Origin: Diplocarpon mali
Lineage: Eukaryota; Ascomycota; Leotiomycetes; Helotiales; Drepanopezizaceae
DNA length: 64,000 bases
Reading direction: 5' to 3'
NCBI GenBank assembly: GCA_024741835.1
Contig: JAENRP010000043.1
Span: forward strand, 103,367 to 167,366
Below are positions 34,546 to 45,576 of the stretch, piece after piece. The translations under genes were made by a program, and so were the position numbers. Below the pieces are notes generated by a model that saw only the letters and a program-made list of their open reading frames with translations, ran no database searches and had not been told where the DNA came from. Numbering within the stretch: position 1 is the stretch's first letter; each line of letters starts with the position of its first letter.

Positions 34546-36924
34546 GATCAAGACGATGCTCCACCTTGGTGTGAATATCCGCAGGTAGAGTGAGGTGGCC
34601 GTGGGCTTCTTGTTGGACTTTCGGCTGTGGGGTTAAAGCGTCATGCTTAGTGGGGTGACCTTTTACTTCCGAGTATTGGAGTGAGTGAGCGGTGGTAGTA
34701 CTGTTTGTAGCGGTAGTTGGTGCCGAGGACTTGTATGGCAAGCAGGTAGATACGTGTCGGTGCCCGGCGTGTGAATGTCGAGGAAGTACTCAATGAAGCG
34801 CGGGTGGGAGAGGGATGCTGGCGAGGGAGATCTTGGGCTTACAAGCAAGCCAGGGCAAAAGCGAAAATTGGAGTGGCACGCATGTAAATTAGGCTGGCTT
34901 ACCTCGACGAATTATTGAGGGGGATTGCCCGGGTGGCCCGGGTTTACAGCATGTTACCTTATTGTGCCGTGAGGTAGACACACGTAGACGTCGTCTACGT
35001 GCTCGTCCTTTTGCTCCTCGTTTGCATCCGGTGCGGGCGTGGACGAAAGCGAGAAACGTGGTCGGTCAGAGTTTGGCAACCAACGCGCTAACTGCTTCGG
35101 TCTTTATACCTGAGGTGCAGTTGGTTAAGTAAGGTAAGGTGATCTGAAAGCGCTCTCGCTCTCCGTACCCGAATCTGCTCTGCGCTACTCTGCTCTACTG
35201 TTCTCTGCTCGACTCTGCTCAACTCTGCTCGACCACCTACCTCTGCGCTTACAGGTCCCGATACGCATCTCAACCAAGCAAACCCCGCCTCGCGCAAAGC
35301 CCAGCTCACTCTCGCTGGCACTGCCGTTCGGCTTGAGCCTTGACGCTTTTGCCACTTGACCGTTTAGCGCCCTAAGCTCCTTGAAAGGCCGCCCGGTAAG
35401 ACGGTTCCAGCAGATCCAGCACTCGTGCCAGGCCTTCCTCAAACAAGGCTTTGCAACTCCTGTCAACTGCAATTCTTGCCCCGCGCCTCCCGATCTCTGC
35501 CGAACACAGCGCTGTACTGACATGACTTAACAGGCGTGGCAGCAGCCCATCTTATGTCGTGACGGGACTGCGGTGGGGGGGAGGAGTGGGTAAATGATTT
35601 ACAGCCAACGAGTACATACCAAGCTCAGCAGTACATTACGGCGTAACCGCAGGAAGCGGCAGTTGCTTGAGCCTTACAGGACGGTACTGTGCTACTGTGG
35701 CAACATACCTGCCCATACAGAAACGGAGGGCTTACGGCTCCGCAGGCCAGGCGGATCCAGGCCAAAACAGCCCGGACCTGGTTCCATTCTCATCTGATCT
35801 CTCCGCTTCACTTCTGCTTTACGCTTTACACTTTACGCAGCTGTGGTGGCCATCAGCTCTCGCTCTGTTCACCGCAGCCAGATCTCCTCCGCTGCAAACT
35901 GCTGTACTGTGGTGCCTTACATCGACTCTGCCTTCAGTCGTCGCCCCACCCTTCGGCTCTCCACGCAACACAACCACGGCATCGACCATCACCATTGACC
36001 GCTCTAGCCACCGCGGGGTGTATGAACCGACCAAGTTCCGGTCTGATACGAATTTGTGATATACCACGGGAGAGGCATTTGCAGGCTTGGGTCTTCCAGC
36101 CTCGTGCCCGTCGTCCGGTCCACCGGTGCCTGGGACAGTCGTGCCTCTTTGCACCACTGTACTCTCGTCCCGAGAGATATCAGAATCTCGCCGCCCTTTG
36201 CTCCGACCCACTGTTGGCGGTGCAGCCTGCGCCTCCGTATGCAAGTTATTTACCCTGCAGCAGTGCCCGCCCAGCATCTTCATGATCATGCAGACCGCCT
36301 CGCTATTAACCCCTATTGGTGAGTGCCTGCAGAGCCCCATTTTCTTTGCATGGCAAGAAACCAATCGTTGGTCGTGTTTGTCCCCGTGTTGGTTCTGTTC
36401 GACGACGTTGATTTAAAGCTCTTTTGTCGAGGCATTGTACGCTCTTATCTTGATCCGATATTCCTTGCTACGACGTTTACCTCGGCTCACCTCCGTCTGA
36501 CGACCTGCTATAAAGCGGTGGCGGTACATAGTTGTTCCTGCATCGGAATCTCAAACTTCTCCGAGATTTGAGGTTCACTTCGTGTATATGTACAGGCGGT
36601 CTGAGAATTCGGAATCGCCGACAGAGTGAAGATCCTGAACTTGAAATGCCTCAGACAAGGAGGGACTGACTGAACTCTGTCGCATGAGCCGGGTAATTAC
36701 ATCCCGCGACTGGGAGTATCTCTGAAATTGCAGGTAACCTTTGCGGCCCAGTGATTGCCTCATCCCAGTCAAGGCAACCCACGTCGGTGATCAATGTGAC
36801 AATACAACTGAGGCTGGCCTGATGACCTAGTCGGTGTTGCTGGTGAAGCAGTGCGACTCGCACAGAGAAACACAATACACTTTTCACTGCATTTGGTTTC
36901 TATACTCGACATGTGAATAGACAG
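34546..36924. other. 2.4-kb divergent intergenic region
   Basis: Lies between the 5' ends of the Nudix gene (-) and ATE1 (+). Frames at 35.2-36.4 kb overlap on both strands without domain or splice support. A CTCTGCTCGA-like tandem array is at 35173-35232. The 5' exon(s) of ATE1 probably lie in the last few hundred bases. Confidence 0.45.
35173..35232. repeat. Degenerate CTCTGCTC tandem array
   Basis: About five imperfect copies of a 10-11-bp unit (ACTCTGCTCG, ACTCTGCTCA, TCTCTGCTCG) in intergenic DNA. Purely descriptive; no function inferred. Confidence 0.8.
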
Positions 36925-38431
36925 AATACTGATGTGGAAGCAGGGTACAACAACGGTAGCTGTGGCTACTGCCACAGAAAATCTGGAAGTCAGTCAAATA
37001 AACGTAATTCTTGCACGCTTGATGATCTACCGGTAACCTGGAAAGTTCTAGGAAGACCCTAAATAACCCTTTCCCATTTATCGACGGTTCTCGGAACACT
37101 CATGTATATGGATTTGCTCCCAACCTTTCATCTGCTACCAGTCTCTTCAAATATTGGCCGCATGTTTACTTGTCCCTTCTCTAGGCTTTTCTTACTACGC
37201 ATCGGCTGATTCAATAACCCCTCTATTCTACCAATCGCTTCTCGATCGCGGCTGGAGAAGATCCGGAACCCTGCTCTACAAACCAGATCAACGCGCATCT
37301 TGCTGTCCTCATTACACTATAAGACTGGATTCCGAAGACTTTCGTGCCTCAAAAGACCAACGGCAGGTCCAGAATCGCTTCAATAAATACGTCCTCGGAG
37401 ACATCTATGTTGGAGAAGCGGCAAGGCTGTATCCACTGTCCCGCGAGCAGGCCAAGAAACGTAATACTGAATTCGACTTGGTTCGGCGGGTTCGTGAATG
37501 CGAGCAGAAGCAATTGCAGACACCGCCTGAGCCAGCTCATCGCTATGTCGTCACCCTCGAGCCCGATATTTTCACAGAAGAGAAGTATACTTTATTTGAA
37601 AACTATCAACGCCTAGTACACGACGAACCGCCCCATCGAATTACAAAGTCTGGTTTCAAAAAATTTCTTTGCTCGTCACCCATTCCAAGAGTTGAAACAG
37701 CGGTCGACGGGCAGAAGCTTGGTTCGTACCATCAATGCTACCGACTGGATGGAAAGCTAGTTGCGATTGGAGTCCTCGATCTACTTCCACAATGCGTTAG
37801 CGCTGTCTACTTCATGTACGATGAGTCTGTCCATCAGCATGCTTTCGGAAAACTCGGTGCGCTGAGAGAAATTGCTCTAGCAAAGGAAGGAAATTACAGA
37901 TACTGGTATGCTGGATTTTACATACATAGTTGTGCCAAGATGCGGTACAAGGGAGACTACACGCCGCAACATCTTTTGGATCCAGAATCTTACGAATGGA
38001 ATATACTTGACACCGAACTGAAGCAGAAACTAGACAAGACGAAGTATATTAGCTTGTCAAGAGAGAGATCAGGCCTGGCAGCAGACTTCTCGAGACAGTC
38101 AGGTACACCACAAACGACCGACACCGTCATTGATTCTGACATTGCTAAAGATGATGTCGATTTCGATGAGGACCCACCTCTTCTTGATCTTGACACGCCT
38201 CTATTCACTCGCGCAATGCCTGGTATCCTCACCAAAACTCGGCTATTGAATCAAGTCGATCTCGACAGTATCAAGATTTCAGTCAGAGGCATTGAAGCCG
38301 AAGCAAGTCATCTTGCATCATGGCAATCAAGTGATATCGACAGTCCAAATTCGATAAAGTGTATCATCGCAGAACTCGCAGCTGCTGTCGGACATGTCAT
38401 CGCTAAAGACATGGTTGTGAAGTTTGGTTGA
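36925..38431 (+). CDS. ATE1: Arginyl-tRNA--protein transferase ATE1 (5' end provisional)
   Basis: Transfers Arg from Arg-tRNA to N-terminal Asp/Glu/oxidised Cys in the N-degron pathway. Main exon is 37185-38431. The upstream exon, ending at 36988 (donor GTCAGT, 196-nt intron), carries the conserved zinc/Fe-S-type N-terminal motif GSCGYCHRKSG and joins as KSGSFSYYASADSITP. Core family stretches follow: YQSLLDRGWRRSG, CCPHYTIRL, SYHQCYRLDGKL, LLPQCVSAVYFMYDE, GALREIALAK and FYIHSCAKMRYKGDY. C-terminus DMVVKFG. The start is unresolved: the upstream exon frame is open from about 36848 but lacks an ATG. An acceptor ACAG at 36924 could join a further small 5' exon, for example one with ATG at 36684. 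The gene identity is certain; the first exon is not. Confidence 0.88.
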
Positions 38432-39246
38432 GTTGGCTGCATTATAGCTGTCAATCGCGCCAACGATAGATGAGAAATCACGGTGCATATGATTCATAAC
38501 TCACGAAACTACTGGAAGATACCTACTGGTCTGGGCGCATGGGAGGCTGGTTACCGCAGGTGGGATTAGTGTACAATATCCACGAAATACACGTTTCGAG
38601 GTATTTTGCGTCATGACGATTTGCATTTCTTCGAGCAACCTTTCTTGCAGAATATTGAGCGCCTCTCTTTATACTAGCTCCTGCACTTGCTTCTCCTTCG
38701 GACTCAACATTTACTTCCCTGCACTATTCGGTGCTAATAGATATACCAAGTCGGGAAATCTCAAGGAACTTGTTCATTGTAAGACTGATCAGAGATTTGT
38801 ACTTCACCCTGTTCATTCCTCGTCGAGGCAGCAAGGAAAAGTGTTCTTGCACCGCCCTTCGTGCTTTTATCGTAACTTTGCTGATTCCATCGACTAAGAA
38901 GCTCATGAGCATGTGTAGTACAATAATCTCATCCTAGGCCACTATTAATGATTCGTAGACGTATCGGACTGGCAATGGCTTGTGGTCTGCTATCATTTGT
39001 ATATCATCTGCTTCGATATTCAAAGCTGGGCGGCATAAATCACGTCGGATTCGATGATGAGTTTGACGATTTAGTTGACTTAGTACAGTGTTCTAATTTT
39101 ACAGGTGTAATATATTATCTAGCCATACTTTACCAGGTCTTCTTATTTGCTGAAAATGGCCCAGGCATCTTGCTGGGACTATTCTTCTGGTGGATATATC
39201 GACACCTGCTTATGTATCAACATTCATCTATTCTCCGCATAACATA
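38432..39246. other. Intergenic, AT-rich
   Basis: Downstream of ATE1. It contains a 103-codon frame (38948-39259) with two hydrophobic segments but no homology recognised; it is probably chance. Confidence 0.4.
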
Positions 39247-39543
39247 TCATAAGAAGTAAGACATCCTCTCACCTCTCTGCAACCCGCTTGTCACAACTTC
39301 TAGTTGAGCCTTGCCCTTCGCCTCAGCCTTCATCCAGGGCAACAGCAAAATCGCCAACAAGGCTTTGCCCAACTCCTTCACCAACCCAGTCTCATTGAAA
39401 ACTTCGTCACTCGTCCCAGACGTCGTCGCCAACATCCCGGCATTCAATAGCATATAATTCATGCTACCACGTTTCGCTTCACACCATCAGCAAAGTCCTT
39501 GAAATTACCCGCACTCAAGTCCGCAATCCAGTAACCTCGCATC
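39247..39543 (-). pseudogene. Relic of a short-chain dehydrogenase/reductase (SDR)
   Basis: The minus strand keeps recognisable internal SDR sequence in two frames. About 39543-39475 reads YWIADLSAGNFKDFADGVKR, matching the DLSxxxSVxxFAxxV segment before strand 4. After a one-base frame change, 39462-39247 reads MNYMLLNAGMLATTSG (the NAG motif), then ALLAILLLPWMKAEAKGK and LEVVTSGLQRG (strand 5 and the start of the active-site region). The glycine-rich cofactor motif, the catalytic YxxxK and the rest are absent on both sides. Lack of both ends plus a frameshift marks this as a decayed fragment, not an intron-containing gene. It sits next to a TA tract in AT-rich DNA. Similarity is by eye only. 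Confidence 0.6.
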
Positions 39544-40765
39544 AACCATCCCAGAATTTGCGACCTGGATCTGGGAGAGCGGGAAATGGGAACCATTCGC
39601 GCATATATATATATATATAGGTTTTTGGGGCTTGCGCATTGTGGCCCGTTTCATAGGAAGAGAAGTTAGGTCTGTAATCTTCGATCATTTATGTAATCTT
39701 TCATTGAATTCTGTGGAATTACAATCAATATTAGAGTGACGTATTTTTAAGCGCAGTCAAGCACTCTTTTCAACCATGGTAATGTCTAGGATTGTCTGAT
39801 TCTTTTTGCTCGGGGCTACAACTTAAGTGAGAATTCTACTATCTATGGAAAATAAACTTATGGACCAAGCCCTTTAGTATTGTATGATCATATTCTTCTT
39901 CAGTTTATCTCGTTGATCTTTTATTTCTTTTGAGCTATATTCCTTTTCTCTTTTTTCTGTGATTAGATTCAAGGTAAATGAATACAAGATAAGTCAGTTT
40001 GATTGAAATGATTGATACACGTCATATGTTCTTATTACCACCTAAAAGATATAGGAAAGAGTAGCATAATCGAGCTTTCGATAACGCTATATCTCTATGA
40101 AACGTAACTTACTCGTGGTGTTTGGGTGAAGATTGAGAGAAGTTGGAAATCAATTTCATATTTTATTGGTATACTAGGGATCTCTCCCTTTCATGGACTT
40201 CTTGCCAAAAGGTGCACGTTTTTTGTTCGCAAGATCATCCGTCTTTTTCACAAAACTTTCCATCTGTATCTCGACTACATAGCTTCCGTGTTAAATTCAT
40301 TGAATTTGATACGAGTTTAGGCGATAAGTATGATGTTTTTTGTCTCCAGTAGATTATGGGGAGTACTTTGTGCGGTATGTTAATGTCGTAGAAGAGCACA
40401 GAGGAAATAGGTTGCACTTGTCAATGTTTTACACTGACTCGAGGCCCATACATAGCTTGAGACTGCTAGTAGGATCCTAGAAGATCAGGACTTATTAACC
40501 GGCCTTACTTTAGGTAGCCTCAAGATCAAGGCTACACTCTGACATAGGAGGCATGTGGTTTCGTGATTTCTAGCTTTTAGAAACTTCGAGGCTGACATTC
40601 GCCGGCAGCCTCGCCGCGCTAAAATGCGGCATCTCACCCGCTTACAGAAACATTTTGGCGTCGAAGCTCATCTCGATTTGCTTCCGCTCTCATAATCCGC
40701 TATCTTACGCCTCTCCGAGCCCTCACTCAAACTGTGGAGCTGATATCTCCTAGAACTGGTTGGCA
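39544..40765. other. AT-rich intergenic upstream of RRP42
   Basis: Low-complexity AT-rich DNA with a (TA)n tract at 39603-39619. It turns GC-rich only in the last ~200 bp before RRP42. No gene supported. Confidence 0.5.
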
Positions 40766-41899
40766 ATGGCGCCCTCGTCCACCCAACAAGTCCTGCTCTC
40801 CCCAGCAGAGCTCTCCTACCTCCACACCTCCCTCTCCCTTACCCCGCCAATCCGCCCCGACAGCCGTACACCCTCCCAATTCCGACCCTTGATAGCAGAG
40901 AGTAACATCTTACCCGGCACGAACGGTAGTGCGCGTATCTGCTTCGCAGACGGGACGGAGGCAATCGTGGGTATCAAGGCGGAAGTAGAGAGGTCGCGGC
41001 CGAGCTATAAAGTGGTCGAAGGAGCGGACGAGGATGAGAATGTCGAGAAAGACGGGATAAAAATTGGGCTCAATGAGTGGGTTGATGTCAGTGTTGAGAT
41101 CCCGGGTTTCAGAGACGATGATTCGATGCCGGTTTTTCTTGCTGCGCTGTTGAGTGAGGCACTGTTGGCTGATGGGGAGTTTACCCGGAGGCTGTACATC
41201 AACGAGAGGTTTCACTGGAAGCTGTACCTGGATGTAAAAATCCCGAAATACCCCACGATTGTAGAAAATACTAATTCGGGCTAGGTCCTACTGTTGTCAC
41301 AGCCGCTGTCGTATCCGCTGCCTCTGCTATCACTGACTTCCCACTTAGCCTTGCTGTCTACGAGGCTCCCGAAGCTTAAGTCGGAAGGCGATGAAGATCC
41401 ACTATTTGATGATGATTGGGATGCCTCTGTTTACATATACCCACGGGATGTACAAACTGCGCATGGCAGACCACCAGTCACTTTGCTTGTTATGGCTGTG
41501 AAGGAAAACATCATCTTCGATCCAAGTAGGGAGGAGCTGGCTGTTGCGGAAGTAGTTTTGGCGGTATCTGTCGCGGATAGAGCCCAAGGACTTGGAGGCA
41601 TGGATCTGGACGGCAAGACGAGAGATCTGAGATTACTGTCGGTTAGGACAATCGATCCCCCCTCCAGATTGACAGCTCCAGGTATACCGAACTCACTGAA
41701 TACGGCTACCGGTGGAACTGCAGCGACGGGTGAGCAAGCTGCGAGTCTGCGGGAGACAATAGAGGAAGAGGGTGTTTGGCAACCGCCTAGAGGAGGGGCG
41801 AAGAGGAAGCTAATTGCTGCTATGATCCGGGAGGTGTTAGAGCATGGTGGGGTAGCCGAGGAAGTATTAGATGGCCTTAATGTCGTTGAATTGGGTTAG
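40766..41899 (+). CDS. RRP42: Exosome core subunit RRP42 (RNase PH-like)
   Basis: A 360-aa RNase-PH-fold subunit of the nuclear/cytoplasmic RNA exosome ring, expected to be catalytically inert as in other eukaryotes. Exons are 40766-41233 and 41285-41899 with a 51-nt intron, phase 0; the junction gives KLYLDVLLLSQPLSYP. The ATG at 40766 is the first in frame. Family marks are LSPAELSYLHTSL, IRPDSRTPSQFRP, NGSARICFADGTEAIVGIK and WKLYLDVLLLS, then LTLLVMA-like and ENIIFDPSREEL strands of the RNase PH fold. Filamentous fungi carry longer C-terminal parts than yeast (265 aa), consistent here. Rrp42 is preferred over Rrp45 or Rrp43 from the N-terminal residues, but this should be confirmed by alignment. 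Confidence 0.87.
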
Positions 41900-42044
41900 G
41901 TGTGTAGTAAATTTTCTACGATACCCGCTGCTCTGAATACATTTAAAGTATAATTCCTGCCGGGAAAGGCTGTAGACTCTGCAAGCTTCTTCAAACCTGA
42001 AGTGAAAGCTCCACTGGCATAGCTGCCTTTGCACCTTGTTCCCT

Positions 42045-42868
42045 CTACCAGATTCCTAGCCACTTCTTCAAGGGTCTCTTTTCTCTCACAACTTGTGCCT
42101 GACCCTCTTTGGCGCCTTCCGCATCCCCAATTGTGATTCCCGGACCAAGAATTTGCTCATCAGTCTTCGCCGTCCACCCCCCAAAACTGTCATCTTGATC
42201 CAAGCCATGAGCTTTTCTATACGCAGCCCTCTTCGCAACGTCCTCAACCTTCCTCTTCCGCCTTTCCATTGTCTCAGCCGTTATATAATCGCTATTCATC
42301 TTCACCACCTCGAAGAATGTACGAAGGGAAACGATAGGGTGGAAAAGCAGCTGCGACCACGCGGGTAGCATTTCCGCGAACGGGGAGTTGGCTTTGAAGT
42401 TCGAGATCCATACAGTACATGCTAGTCCAAACAACGTGCCCTAATTTCCAATGAGTTCGTTCCGGTATCGAATGAGAAGTTCCAGGCGCAACGTACGAGT
42501 GAGATGAAAAGATGTATACTCCTGTTGTTGATGAACCAATATAAGAATGATCCCTCCGGCGGCATCATATTGGGGTACTTCTTTGTTCTCTGCACCGCTG
42601 CTTCCTCTGCGCTCAACTGCGGACCCGGGTATCTGGGAGCTTCTTTGCGCAGACGAGCGCCATGTGAGGGAGGGTTGAATTTGGTTGGTTTCTCGAGGAC
42701 GAGAGGTTTACCGCCTGGCTTGACGTTTGTATTTTTGGGGGCTTTGGAGGATGCCTTAGAGGCATGGCGGTTGGTTAGAGATGTTGATGAGGGTCTACAT
42801 AGTCTAGTCCGCCAAATTGCTCCTCTTTGCGGAAGAAGAAATTGTGGGATCGATGATGTGGGAGGCAT
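42045..42868 (-). CDS. Unknown mitochondrial single-pass membrane protein, 255 aa
   Basis: Not recognised by name. Exons are 42868-42497 and 42440-42045 (56-nt intron, phase 0), joining HLFISL to GTLFGLACTVW. The N-terminus (MPPTSSIPQFLLPQRGAIWRTR) is rich in R, S and L with no acids, like a mitochondrial presequence. A Lys/Pro-rich matrix-like stretch follows, then PPEGSFLYWFINNRSIHLF leading into one transmembrane helix near 118-136, then a soluble part with MERRKRKVEDVAKRAAYRK and an acidic tail ending LKKWLGIW. An in-frame ATG at 43039 would add 57 residues and is less likely, because the extension lacks targeting character. It is divergent from cytochrome c with a 376-bp shared promoter, which suggests a respiratory or inner-membrane role; that is inference. 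Confidence 0.75.
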
Positions 42869-43035
42869 TGAAGCGATGAGGAGCTTCGGAAGCTGTACTG
42901 AGTTGGAGATCAAGGTCGACGACAAACGTCTCAATAAAAAGAGCGGGCTTTGTGGCCGCTCGTTCCGGTCGACAATCAATCCGGGCAGCCACAGTCGGGA
43001 CTCGCCGGAACAGAATTCACTTCTGATCCCTGCAG

Positions 43036-43055
43036 CCAATCAGCGCCAGCACATT
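43036..43055 (+). promoter_or_regulatory. CCAAT-N12-ATT, CBC/HapX-like composite site
   Basis: AGCCAATCAG matches the CCAAT-binding-complex consensus, and CCAAT is followed after exactly 12 nt by ATT, fitting the CSAAT-N12-RWT pattern known for CBC:HapX iron regulation in Aspergillus. It lies 205 bp upstream of the cytochrome c ATG and about 170 bp upstream of the divergent gene's ATG. Cytochrome c is a known HapX-type target in aspergilli; binding here is inferred. Confidence 0.5.
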
Positions 43056-43244
43056 ACCAGCTAGATTTCCGTTAGCGTGCACCGCCACACTTCTCCTAGC
43101 ATCTCAGAAATAGATATTTCATCCATTCATTCTGCATCTCTCAGCATTCCCTCATTGCTTCAAGACCACTTCCCTCTCCAAGAAGAAATCTCTACATTAC
43201 ATTCTTTCTTTGTACCTTCAATACATACGGGTCAGTACTTCAAA

Positions 43245-44132
<888 letters not shown>

Positions 44133-44374
44133 ACAATTGGAGGCTTGTATGATAGAATAGAACAATTTGTACTCTAGGTTAGATAGCATTGGTGTGTTAG
44201 ACCGAGCAAAAATAATCTCCTCTTTTCCAGTTTCTATAGGATATGGCAGAGTTTTACCAGGATGTCTACTGGTCGGCTATATACGGCTATCTTGACTCCA
44301 TATATTCGGCAATAGCTCGCTCGTTGAAATTTTCGCATAGGCACTTTCTTGGATGAATCATTCCCAGCACTTTT

Positions 44375-44462
44375 CATAATGTCTTGAGTCATGCGCGTTT
44401 CCTATCACTGACCTTTGCCATAATTTCTTGAGTCATGCGCGTTTCCTATCACTGACCTTTGA
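44375..44462. repeat. Two tandem copies of a 44-bp unit
   Basis: The unit CATAATNTCTTGAGTCATGC and its following 24 bp recur head-to-tail with two or three mismatches. A third partial copy (CATAATTTCT) starts at 44463. Intergenic. Confidence 0.9.
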
Positions 44463-44803
44463 CATAATTTCTCGGCCATAATGATTCATCGAGACTCTAA
44501 TCAGTTGGGCAGATCAACTCTTCGGGGTGAAATCTTGCATGCGCCCTCTGAAATAGGCACGGCTGCCGGATCGACCATTTAAGTCGGATGGTTTTCGTAC
44601 TTAGGACGTGGCATCACGTTTCATGCCAGACCTAAATTCAAGAACGTTTCTTTCCATCCATGCAAATAGTTTCTCGTTTATTTCGACCGAGACGGCATGT
44701 GTACCATGTGTAACATCATCTTAATTGTCAAGGTAGCGAGAACAGCAGAAAAACTGGAAACCTATGGCCCTATTTCAGGCGCTCAGAAATGACAATGTTC
44801 AAA

Positions 44804-44815
44804 CCCCCCCCCCCC
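44804..44815 (+). repeat. 12-nt poly-C run
   Basis: Twelve consecutive C residues in intergenic DNA. Confidence 0.9.
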
Positions 44816-45576
44816 AGATTCGCGAATAAGTACCGCATATTCTTGAGATTGGTCCGCTGAGCTGCTACAAAGTCCATTTATCTACGAGTATGGTACGTCC
44901 CTTCCTGATCACGCATGAGATCAGCACTCTAACAACTTGAGAATGCTCGCTACCAAATTGCCACACCCGGGCGGACCCACGAAGAGCTACTACATGAGGG
45001 TCTGCTCGCGTAACTTGGAGTCAATGATGAAGCCGCAGCAGAGACGATCCTAGTAGACGCGTGTCAGTGGCTGCGAATCTGGCGGTCGATGTTCAAGGGA
45101 TCAGGGAGTTCGGTTTGCTGGCAGTGGGAAGGTCAACAAAATACCTTGGGCAAGCGTGTTGACCGATTTTGGAACACAATGAACGAAACCAAACTATGTT
45201 TGCTTGAATTTGCAGGCTCGATCTTGATGAAATTCAAGCCCACATCGTCGACCGGTGTCACTTGGAAACAGAATTCGGACTTCCTAAGTTTGCCAAATTA
45301 TTCTACCGAGGCATAGGACAGCACCCAAAGGCACATATCAGATCGTGGTTTACAGTCTTTGGATAATTTTATCGAACCGGGAGATATGGGCTTAAATTTA
45401 GGTGAATACTGTGCATCATAAAAGAGATTTGAATGTCAACACTCGCTTAACCCCTGAAAATCTCGTGACGAGGTAGCATCTGTAGTCGGCCCTCTCGTCA
45501 TCGAATCACAGCAACAGGTTCATGTGGGCGCCGGACCTGGGTATACCAGCCCGTCCAAAAACCTCCTCAACCCTCC

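Larger units (their letters stand above)
44133..45576. other. 1.4-kb intergenic region with tandem repeat and possible coding relic
   Basis: Tail-to-tail gap between CYC1 and RIX7. It holds a 44-bp tandem duplication (44375-44462), a 12-C run (44804-44815) and a possible decayed coding segment near 45216-45366. No intact gene. Confidence 0.5.

Noticed and set aside
35040..35130. tRNA-like pattern (GCAGTTGGTTAAG resembles a D-arm)
   Set aside because: No matching T-arm GGTTCGANNCC or acceptor pairing could be found on either strand.
35185..36416. Several 80-198-codon frames on both strands
   Set aside because: Cys/Pro/Arg-rich translations typical of non-coding GC-rich DNA; none has homology I can recognise.
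38948..39259. 103-codon frame with two hydrophobic stretches
   Set aside because: Single short frame in AT-rich DNA where hydrophobic codons arise by chance; overlaps the end of the SDR relic on the other strand; no splice or homology support.
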